A stretch of 5,494 nt of DNA, taken from positions 1 through 5,494 of the forward strand of contig JAFGRS010000163.1 in the NCBI GenBank assembly GCA_016935045.1, read 5' to 3'. The notes below the pieces were generated by a model, which worked only from the letters and a program-made list of their open reading frames with translations, was not told the origin of the DNA and ran no database searches. Every line of letters begins with the position of its first letter. Position 1 is the first letter of the stretch. This stretch comes from Lentisphaeria bacterium (GTDB lineage Bacteria > Verrucomicrobiota > Lentisphaeria > Oligosphaerales > JAFGRS01). The translations under genes were made by a program, and so were the position numbers. Of the stretch, positions 1 to 5,417 are shown piece after piece.

Positions 1-117
1 AGTCAAACCCGCGAATGCCCGCGCGGCCGCGAGCGTTCCATCCCCCTGGAGCGCGAGCGTACCGCGAGCATCCCTACGTTGACTGAGACATTGCCCCCGG
101 TCTTCCTGCCGGCTTGA
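1..117 (+). other. Open frame off the left edge, possible tail of an upstream gene
   Basis: Frame 1 is open from the first base to a TGA at 115-117 (38 codons), and most of its codons end in G or C, as in the real genes downstream. The peptide is rich in Arg, Glu and Pro and ends in PPVFLPA; I recognise no family. Within it GCGAGCRT occurs three times (29-36, 53-60, 64-71), which can make such a frame look more regular than it is. It may be the 3' end of a gene outside the window or simply non-coding leader. Confidence 0.2.
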
Positions 118-141
118 CTCTGCCGACCGTTCCATTATCGT
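114..141 (+). promoter_or_regulatory. Candidate sigma70-like promoter for the OCD-family gene
   Basis: TTGACT at 114-119 is a good -35 match. With a 16-base spacer it faces TATCGT at 136-141, a moderate -10 match. This would start transcription near 148 and leave about 33 bases before the ATG at 181. It sits in the only part of the window where AT content rises. It is a pattern match only; no other candidate upstream of the first gene is better. Confidence 0.25.
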
Positions 142-154
142 CCCATGTGTGTTT

Positions 155-164
155 TTGTCAACAA
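155..164 (+). promoter_or_regulatory. Possible operator: TTGT-CA-ACAA palindrome
   Basis: TTGTCAACAA has inverted TTGT/ACAA arms around two central bases. It lies in an AT-rich patch (about 146-172) just downstream of the candidate promoter and just upstream of the ribosome binding site. The GT-N-AC core is the kind of half-site arrangement that GntR-family repressors bind, and a site here could block transcription. The arms are only four bases long, so chance is a real alternative. Confidence 0.15.
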
Positions 165-180
165 TATCATAGAGGCGGCG

Positions 181-1155
181 ATGCTGTTCCTGAATGCGGA
201 GGAAGTGCGGGAGGTACTGCCGATGGCGAGTGCGGTGGCGGCCATGAAGGACGCTTTCGCACAGCTTGCGGCCGGCCAGGCTCGAATGCCCCCGCGAACG
301 GTTCTTCCCCTGCATCCTGGCCGAGGGGACTTCATGGTCATGGCCGCCGTCATGGAGGGCGGTGCCGCTGTCGGGGCGAAGCTGCTGACGCTGTTGCCCG
401 CGAACCCGGGCGCGGGCCGCCCTCTGATCCACTCTCTGATGGCGCTGTTTGACGGTGAGACCGGTGAGCCGTTGGCCATCCTGGACGGAGGTGCGCTGAC
501 GGCCATCCGGACCGGTGCGGTATCGGGCGCCGCCACGGATTTCCTCGCCCGCCCCTGTGCCCGGACGGTGGCCGTTCTGGGGGCCGGTCGGCAAGGCCGG
601 ACGCAGCTCGAAGCCGTCTGTTGCGTCCGTGCCGTGGAATCCGTCCTCGTGTTCGACGTTGTACCGGCGGCCGCTGCCTCCTTCGCGTCCGCTATGAGCG
701 CCAGGCTTGCCATCGAGGTCAAAGCGACGGCAACGGCTCACGAGGCCGTACGTGCGGCGGACATCGTCTGCTGTGCCACGACTTCCGGGACGCCGGTGTT
801 TGCCGATGGCGATGTCCGGCCAGGGACACACCTGAACGCCGTTGGCTGCTACCGTCTCGACCGCCACGAGATTCCTCCGGAGACCGTCGCCCGCGCCAGG
901 GTGGTCGTGGACCAGCTCGAGGCCGCCCGCGAGGAGGCGGGTGACATCGCGCTGGCTGTGGCCGCAGGCCTGATGTCCTGGGCGGATGTTTGCGCGGAGT
1001 TCGCTGAGATCGTGTCAGGGCGCAAGTCGGGCCGCCGTGATGCCGATGAGATCACGTTGTTCAAGTCCGTTGGTTTGGCGATCCAGGACGTCGCCGCGGC
1101 GAGCCGTGCGCTGGCGAACGCCCGGCGACTGGGTCTCGGGAGAACGCTCCCGTAG
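181..1155 (+). CDS. Ornithine cyclodeaminase / mu-crystallin family NAD(P)-dependent enzyme
   Basis: The 324-residue product is a full-length, cytoplasmic OCD/mu-crystallin family protein. Visible landmarks are PPRTV (residues 37-41), Lys67 in GAKLLT, the hallmark LTAIRTGA (106-113), the Rossmann dinucleotide loop GAGRQG (134-139), SGTPVF, HLNAVG followed by Asp227 at the family's catalytic-acid position, DQLEAAREEAGDI, and the C-terminal DEITLFKSVG (289-298). Arg39, Lys67, Arg110 and Asp227 fit the substrate-site positions known in ornithine cyclodeaminase. I chose ATG 181 because AGAGG (171-175) lies five bases upstream. An in-frame ATG at 145 would add 12 residues (MCVFVNN...) and has no ribosome binding site. 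The family includes ornithine and lysine cyclodeaminases, archaeal-type alanine dehydrogenase, pyrroline-2-carboxylate and ketimine reductases, and EutC of ectoine catabolism. Sequence alone does not choose among these. The neighbours favour a catabolic imino- or amino-acid dehydrogenase over a biosynthetic role. Confidence 0.9.
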   Translation: MLFLNAEEVREVLPMASAVAAMKDAFAQLAAGQARMPPRTVLPLHPGRGDFMVMAAVMEGGAAVGAKLLTLLPANPGAGRPLIHSLMALFDGETGEPLAILDGGALTAIRTGAVSGAATDFLARPCARTVAVLGAGRQGRTQLEAVCCVRAVESVLVFDVVPAAAASFASAMSARLAIEVKATATAHEAVRAADIVCCATTSGTPVFADGDVRPGTHLNAVGCYRLDRHEIPPETVARARVVVDQLEAAREEAGDIALAVAAGLMSWADVCAEFAEIVSGRKSGRRDADEITLFKSVGLAIQDVAAASRALANARRLGLGRTLP

Positions 1156-1195
1156 TGGGCGGGGACGGTTACCGGAACAGGTCGATGGGCCGAGA

Positions 1196-1248
1196 AGCAG
1201 GCTCCACGTCAGGCAATGACCTGCTCGGGGTGCGGTTGGCTGCAGCCA
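1196..1248 (+). other. Potential stem-loops in the OCD-M24 intergenic gap
   Basis: The 159 bases between the first two genes hold AGCAGG (1196-1201) pairing with CCTGCT (1220-1225), a nested CAGG-CAATGA-CCTG (1210-1223) that would compete with it, and a perfect 12-base palindrome TGGCTGCAGCCA (1237-1248). No run of T follows any of them, so none looks like an intrinsic terminator. They could be an mRNA-processing or attenuation structure ahead of the M24 gene, or an operator dyad. In DNA this GC-rich, short dyads also arise by chance. I recognise no riboswitch core here. Confidence 0.3.
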
Positions 1249-1299
1249 CCCGGAAAGCACGGAACGACGCGCCGCGTGGTGCCCGCTCTCGACCGATGC

Positions 1300-1304
1300 G
1301 GAGG
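1300..1304 (+). promoter_or_regulatory. Ribosome binding site that sets the M24 start
   Basis: GGAGG lies ten bases before ATG 1315. It supports starting the M24 protein there rather than at the in-frame ATG 1216, which would add a 33-residue Cys- and Arg-containing leader unlike the family and covering the stem-loop region. Confidence 0.6.
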
Positions 1305-1314
1305 ACAGAACGCC

Positions 1315-2649
1315 ATGTACCAGACCGATTTCACCCCGGACGAATTCAGGGCTCGCCGCAGCAGGCTCTGCGAGGCAATGGGGGGGAAGGGCATGGCCCT
1401 GCTTCAGGGCGCCCCCGGACCCAAGGGAAGCGAGCCCTTCCAGCAGTTCAAGGACTTCTACTACCTGTGCGGCATCGAGGCACCCCGGGCGTACCTGCTG
1501 ATGGAAGGCCATAGCGGCCGGACAACGGTGTTCCTGCCCCCGGCGTCGCAGGTGGAGCAGCAGTCCGCCAAGCCCGTTGCCTGTGTCGAGACCGCCCGGG
1601 TGGTCGGCGAGAAGTCAGGCGTGGACGCCGTCCTGGGCTGGGCCGACCTGGCCCAGCACCTGAGCCGGCCCGCATGGGTCTACATGCCCTTCGAGGACGG
1701 TGAGATTGGCGCAGTCAACCGGCACCATGCCGTGTCGTGGGCGGCGAGCCAGGCCGCCGACCCCTGGGACACCCGTCTCACCCGGGCGGCCCAGTGCATC
1801 GAGACGGTCCGCCGGCGCTTCCCGCACCTCGAAGTGCGGAACCTGTCGCCCCTGATGGACGAGTTGCGGCTGATCAAGTCCCCGTCGGAGGTTCGGTTGC
1901 TGCGCCGGGCCGGGCACTTGACGGCCGTGGCCATGAACGAGGCGATCCGCTCGACCCGTCCCGGGGTCATGGAGTACCAGCTCGACGCGGTGATGCGGTA
2001 CCACTACCTTGCCGGAGGCGCCAGGGACCGTGCCTACAACGCGATCATTGCGGGCGGCGGGAACTCGTTCTACGGACACTATTCCGAAAATGCCTGCCCC
2101 CTGCATGACGGCGACCTGGTGTTGGTCGACTGCGCCCCGGACGTGGGGTACTATGTGAGTGACATCGGCCGGATGTGGCCGGTGAACGGGACGTATTCCC
2201 CGGAACAGCGGGCAATCTACGGGTTTGTGGTTGAGTATCACAAGGTGCTGTTGGACCTCATCCGCCCCGGACGGATGGTCGCGGCGATCCATGCGGCGGC
2301 AGCGGAGAGGATGCGTGCCGTTCTCGCGGACTGGGAGTTCGGTACCCCGGCCCACCGTGAAGCTGCCCGAGCCATGTTCGACTTCCGGGGACACATCTCG
2401 CACTGTGTCGGCCTGACCGTTCACGATGGCGGCCTGCATTACTCGCGTCCGCTCGAACCCGGCATGGTCTTCTCCGTGGATCCCCAATTCCGCCTGCCGG
2501 AAGAGAAGCTCTACTATCGCGTCGAGGACACGATCGTTGTCACCGAGGAGGGTCTCGAGAACCTGACCGTCGAAGCCCCCTTGGAACTCGACGACGTGGA
2601 GAAGCTGATGCAGGAACCGGGCTTGCTGCAGGCATTCGCCGCGCCGTGA
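1315..2649 (+). CDS. M24 family metallopeptidase (Xaa-Pro aminopeptidase/prolidase-like)
   Basis: The 444-residue product is a two-domain pita-bread hydrolase. A creatinase-type N-terminal domain (about 1-165, with FYYLCGIEAPRAYLLMEG-type sequence) is joined through DELRLIKSPSEVRLLRRAG (about 182-200) to the catalytic M24 domain. Aligned by eye to E. coli PepP, metal ligands are Asp272 and Asp283 (11 apart, as in PepP), His363, and Glu404 in VEDTIVVT. Auxiliary active-site histidines are His255 (GHYSEN) and His370. The ligand that is normally Glu in PGM-VEPG is Asp389 here (PGMVFSVDPQ). No signal peptide is seen, so it should be cytoplasmic and act on short peptides with proline at the second position or on a related amide. 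M24 relatives with other substrates include creatinase and ectoine hydrolase; the largely intact metal site argues for a true metallo-hydrolase. Its TGA overlaps a GTG, and the M42 ATG lies 11 bases beyond the stop, so the two genes are surely coupled. Confidence 0.9.
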   Translation: MYQTDFTPDEFRARRSRLCEAMGGKGMALLQGAPGPKGSEPFQQFKDFYYLCGIEAPRAYLLMEGHSGRTTVFLPPASQVEQQSAKPVACVETARVVGEKSGVDAVLGWADLAQHLSRPAWVYMPFEDGEIGAVNRHHAVSWAASQAADPWDTRLTRAAQCIETVRRRFPHLEVRNLSPLMDELRLIKSPSEVRLLRRAGHLTAVAMNEAIRSTRPGVMEYQLDAVMRYHYLAGGARDRAYNAIIAGGGNSFYGHYSENACPLHDGDLVLVDCAPDVGYYVSDIGRMWPVNGTYSPEQRAIYGFVVEYHKVLLDLIRPGRMVAAIHAAAAERMRAVLADWEFGTPAHREAARAMFDFRGHISHCVGLTVHDGGLHYSRPLEPGMVFSVDPQFRLPEEKLYYRVEDTIVVTEEGLENLTVEAPLELDDVEKLMQEPGLLQAFAAP

Positions 2650-2655
2650 AAGGGA
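2649..2655 (+). promoter_or_regulatory. Ribosome binding site that sets the M42 start
   Basis: AAAGGGA overlaps the last base of the M24 stop and sits five bases before ATG 2661. This favours ATG 2661 over the in-frame GTG 2646, which overlaps the M24 stop, would add only MKGTP, and has no such site in front. Confidence 0.55.
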
Positions 2656-2660
2656 CGCCG

Positions 2661-3686
2661 ATGAACCGGGAACTCCTCGAAACCGTCTGCAACACCCCCG
2701 GAATTCCCGGGTTTGAAGACCCGATTCAACAGGTGGTCCGCGGGGTGCTCGAGCCGCGGTGTGACGAGATCCGCCGGGACCGTATGGGCAATGTCATCGG
2801 GTTGCGTCGGGCCGCCCGGCCGCCCGCGGGTGATCGTCCGCTGCGCGCCGTACTGGCGGCTCACGCCGATGAAATCGGCATGATGGTCAAACACATCGAC
2901 GCCGAGGGGTTCGTCCGGTTCGAACCCGTCGGAGGTCTGAACGCGCAGGCGATCGTCTCGCAGCAGGTGATCATCCACGGGCGGGAGCCGGTGCGGGGAG
3001 TGGTGGTCCCTGGCAGAGGCGACAAGCCCCCGGACATGAAGGACATGCTGATCGATGTCGGCCTGTGCAGCGAGGACGTCTGCAGGCGGATCGGCGTAGG
3101 CGATGTCATCACCTTCGCACAAGGGCTGGTGCCACTGAACGAGAAGGTCTTCATGGGCCGCAACTTCGACGACCGGCTCGGTACGTATTGCCTGCTGGAG
3201 GCGATGAACCGGCTGGGTGAGACAGCGGTCGACGTCTACGCCGTCAGCACCGTGCAGGAAGAGAAGGGCGTACGGGGCATGCCGGTTGCGGCCTTTGCCA
3301 TCGAGCCGGATGTGGGACTCGCCATCGACGGCAGCGTCACCTGGGGCGCACACATCCCCAAGCACGAGAACATCTGTGCCATGGGCGGAGGGACGGGGAT
3401 TTACCTGATGGACGGCCTGACCATCGCCGATCCTCGCCTGACCCGGTTCCTCTTCGACCTGTGCCACAGGCATGACATCCGCTGCCAGCCCAACATCGGG
3501 GGTGGAACGGACGCTGCCGCCATCCAGCGAACCGGACGGGGTGCCTTGGCCACCACGATCGGAGCTCCGACCCGCTACATGCACTCCACGGTTCAGCTCG
3601 CCCATGCCGACGACATCGAGGCGACGGTTCAACTGCTCGTGGCCTTCCTGGAGCACGCCCACGAACTCGAAGCCATCGCCCGCTGA
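2661..3686 (+). CDS. M42 family metallo-aminopeptidase (glutamyl aminopeptidase/FrvX-like)
   Basis: The product has 341 residues, close to the usual 340-360 of M42 enzymes, which are cytoplasmic, di-metal (Zn/Co) and generally assemble into tetrahedral TET dodecamers that clear short peptides. The start ELLETVCNTPGIPGFED is typical. The catalytic set is complete: His68 in AAHADEIG, bridging Asp170 in NFDDRLG, general base Glu200 and ligand Glu201 in QEEKG, Asp223 in AIDGS, and His308 in YMHSTVQL. His68 falls at the same number as in studied archaeal TET peptidases. The NIGGGTDAAAI and GAPTRYMHS blocks are canonical, and the apical/dimerisation insert lies between roughly residues 75 and 160. 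Specificity (acidic, Leu or Lys side chains) cannot be read from sequence. Some members are annotated as endoglucanase or deacylase, the former now regarded as an error. Its place between a prolyl-type hydrolase and a serine deaminase points to peptide or amide breakdown feeding amino-acid catabolism. Confidence 0.92.
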   Translation: MNRELLETVCNTPGIPGFEDPIQQVVRGVLEPRCDEIRRDRMGNVIGLRRAARPPAGDRPLRAVLAAHADEIGMMVKHIDAEGFVRFEPVGGLNAQAIVSQQVIIHGREPVRGVVVPGRGDKPPDMKDMLIDVGLCSEDVCRRIGVGDVITFAQGLVPLNEKVFMGRNFDDRLGTYCLLEAMNRLGETAVDVYAVSTVQEEKGVRGMPVAAFAIEPDVGLAIDGSVTWGAHIPKHENICAMGGGTGIYLMDGLTIADPRLTRFLFDLCHRHDIRCQPNIGGGTDAAAIQRTGRGALATTIGAPTRYMHSTVQLAHADDIEATVQLLVAFLEHAHELEAIAR

Positions 3687-3756
3687 GAATCGCTGGCGGG
3701 AGGGGACGGCGGCGGAGGCCGAAAGCCGTGCGGCGGCGGAGCGGGTCGAGGAAACC

Positions 3757-5319
3757 ATGCCTGTCAGCATCTTCAACGACGTGATCGGGCCGGTCATGCG
3801 CGGGCCGTCGAGCTCGCACTGTGCCGCGGCCCTGCGGATCGGGCGCCTGGCGCGTGACCTCATGGACGGAAGAATCTGCCGTGTGCTGGCCAGCTATGAC
3901 CGCGAGGGCGCCCTGGCAGCGACCCATGGGAGTCAGGGCTCGGACATGGGGTTGTTCGCCGGTCTGCTCGGCTGGGAGGCAACCGACGCCCGTCTCCCCG
4001 ATTCCCCCCGGGCCATTCGGGAAGCCGGGGTGGAGGTCCGGACCCGGATTGCGGACACGGCAGACGAGCATCCGAACACCTATCGGCTTGCCCTGAGCAA
4101 TCCGACCGAGCGCCACACCATGGTCGCCCTTTCGACCGGCGGCGGCATGATCGAGATCGTCCGGATCGACGAGGTGCCTCTCTCCGTTGCCGGCGACTAC
4201 TGGGAGACGCTGGTCTGGCTCGAGGATGCTGCCGGCGTGGATACGGACGCCATTCTGGAGGAGCTGCGGGCGGAGGAGGTCATCCTGCACGTGGCCGCCG
4301 GAACGACGCTGCTTCAGGTGAAGGCGCACTGCCCCGTCACGGACGACCGGCTTTCTCAACTGCCCGGCGGGGTCGTCCAGGTGAAGCGCTTGGCGCCTGT
4401 GCTCCCGGTCCTGTCGCGGAGGAACCTGAGCGTGCCCTTCGCAACCTGCTCGCAGATGCTGGAGCACGGTGCGGCAGAGGGCGCGCCTCTGTGGAAGCTC
4501 GCGGCCGAATACGAGTCGCAGCGCGGTGCGGTCCCGGAACCGGAAGTCCTCCGGATGATGGTCGACATCGTCCGGACCGTGCGCGGCTCGATCGAGGCGG
4601 GTCTGGCGGGTACGGAGTACACCGACCGGATCCTCGGCCCCCAGAGCCCGGCGTACCGTCGGGCTCTGCAGGCCGGGCGACTGCTCGATGCCGGGGTGCT
4701 CAACCGGATCGTGCTGTACGTAACGGCTCTCATGGAGGTCAAGAGCGCCATGGGCGTCATCGTCGCGGCGCCCACTGCCGGGGCCTGCGCGGCGCTGCCC
4801 GGCGCCTGTGTCGCCGTGGCGGAGGCGAGGGGACTCGGTGAGGAGGAGATGGCGAAAGCCATGCTGGCCGGGGGACTGGTGGGCGTTCTCATCGCGACAC
4901 GGTCTACGTTTGCGGCAGAGGTCTGCGGGTGTCAGGCGGAGTGCGGTGCGGCCTCGGGGATGGCTGCCGCTGCCCTGTGCACCCTCGCGGGCGGGACGGC
5001 CTGTCAGAGCGTGGGAGCCGCTTCCATGGCTCTGCAAAGCTCGCTGGGGCTGGTCTGCGATCCCGTCGCGAACCGGGTCGAAGTGCCCTGCCTCGGCAGG
5101 AACGTCATGGCGGCGAGCACCGCGCTTTCCTGTGCGAACATGGCTTTGGCCGGGTTCGATGCCGTGATCCCGCTCGACGAAGTCATCGTAACCATGGACC
5201 GCGTCGGCCGAAGCCTGCCCCGGGAGCTGCGCTGCACCGCACTCGGCGGGCTGTCGGTCACGCCGACGTCTACATCCCTCCAGCGCCGGCTTGCAGCGCG
5301 GCAGGAGGAGGGAGCATGA
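3757..5319 (+). CDS. Iron-sulfur L-serine ammonia-lyase, single-chain beta-alpha fusion
   Basis: This 520-residue enzyme converts L-serine to pyruvate and ammonia with a labile [4Fe-4S] cluster in the cytoplasm. The beta domain comes first, with GPSSSH at 16-21 (the usual next residue Thr is Cys22), THGSQG and SNPTERHTMVALSTGGGMIEI. Then comes a region of about 145-190 that looks like a degenerate ACT-type regulatory fold. The alpha domain (about 225-510) carries SAMGVIVAAPTAGAC (330-344), GCQAEC (391-396), CDPVANRVEVPC (434-445) and LRCTALGGLSVTPTS. Cys392, Cys434 and Cys445 are spaced 42 and 11, matching the three core cluster cysteines I recall for the Legionella enzyme. ATG 3757 is the only plausible start: GAGGA (3748-3752) precedes it and no in-frame start lies between the M42 stop and it. 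At 520 residues it is longer than the E. coli SdaA type (about 454). Its TGA overlaps an ATG with a strong ribosome binding site, so a further operon gene was once expected. Confidence 0.93.
   Translation: MPVSIFNDVIGPVMRGPSSSHCAAALRIGRLARDLMDGRICRVLASYDREGALAATHGSQGSDMGLFAGLLGWEATDARLPDSPRAIREAGVEVRTRIADTADEHPNTYRLALSNPTERHTMVALSTGGGMIEIVRIDEVPLSVAGDYWETLVWLEDAAGVDTDAILEELRAEEVILHVAAGTTLLQVKAHCPVTDDRLSQLPGGVVQVKRLAPVLPVLSRRNLSVPFATCSQMLEHGAAEGAPLWKLAAEYESQRGAVPEPEVLRMMVDIVRTVRGSIEAGLAGTEYTDRILGPQSPAYRRALQAGRLLDAGVLNRIVLYVTALMEVKSAMGVIVAAPTAGACAALPGACVAVAEARGLGEEEMAKAMLAGGLVGVLIATRSTFAAEVCGCQAECGAASGMAAAALCTLAGGTACQSVGAASMALQSSLGLVCDPVANRVEVPCLGRNVMAASTALSCANMALAGFDAVIPLDEVIVTMDRVGRSLPRELRCTALGGLSVTPTSTSLQRRLAARQEEGA
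5303..5312 (+). promoter_or_regulatory. Strong ribosome binding site for a gene starting at 5316
   Basis: AGGAGGAGGG is the best Shine-Dalgarno match in the window. It ends three to seven bases before ATG 5316, depending on which GGAGG pairs. It lies inside the serine deaminase 3' end, as is usual in translationally coupled operons, so the weak frame that follows it is surprising. Confidence 0.5.
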
Positions 5320-5417
5320 ACACGAGGACATCCTGGTCCCGAAGACGATCAAGGCACTGGAGCCGGCCTGAGACCGTCCATGGCCAACGCCGCGGCTGGC
5401 GCGTCGGTCCGAGGTAG
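5316..5417 (+). pseudogene. Start of a fifth operon gene, apparently broken
   Basis: ATG 5316 overlaps the serine deaminase TGA in an ATGA junction and has a strong ribosome binding site, yet its frame stops at 5415-5417 after 33 codons. The peptide (MNTRTSWSRRRSRHWSRP...) contains ten arginines and several codons ending in A, which is typical of an out-of-frame read in GC-rich DNA. In the +2 frame, 5318-5368 reads EHEDILVPKTIKALEPA then TGA. That stretch has almost all G/C third positions and a normal balance of acidic and hydrophobic residues, so it is more likely the true coding frame, shifted from the ATG by one base. I recognise no family from so little. It may instead be a real 33-residue basic peptide, or a sequencing error may cause the shift. 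Confidence 0.35.

Noticed and set aside
145..180. OCD-family start at ATG 145
   Set aside because: No ribosome binding site in front, it overlaps the AT-rich regulatory patch, and the family's N-terminus aligns with MLFLNAEEV from ATG 181.
1216..1314. N-terminal extension of the M24 protein from ATG 1216 (33 residues with three cysteines)
   Set aside because: M24 proteins begin near the MYQTDFTPDEF segment, a GGAGG precedes ATG 1315, and the extension lies in the structured gap. It shows neither a signal peptide nor a lipobox.
1155..1514. 119-codon plus-strand frame overlapping the OCD stop and the M24 N-terminus
   Set aside because: Although it nearly abuts the OCD stop, most of it is the M24 coding sequence read out of frame, and the peptide is Arg-rich and featureless.
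1615..2487. 290-codon minus-strand open frame opposite the M24 gene
   Set aside because: Shadow of the M24 gene; no motif or ribosome binding site supports it.
3717..3727. GGC-CGAAA-GCC hairpin between the M42 and serine deaminase genes
   Set aside because: Only three paired bases and no T-run; not a terminator, and the surrounding GGCGG repeats make such matches likely by chance.
2514..3863. 449-codon minus-strand open frame opposite the M42 gene
   Set aside because: Antisense shadow of a gene with a complete catalytic set; no recognisable motif, and it crosses the ends of neighbouring genes.
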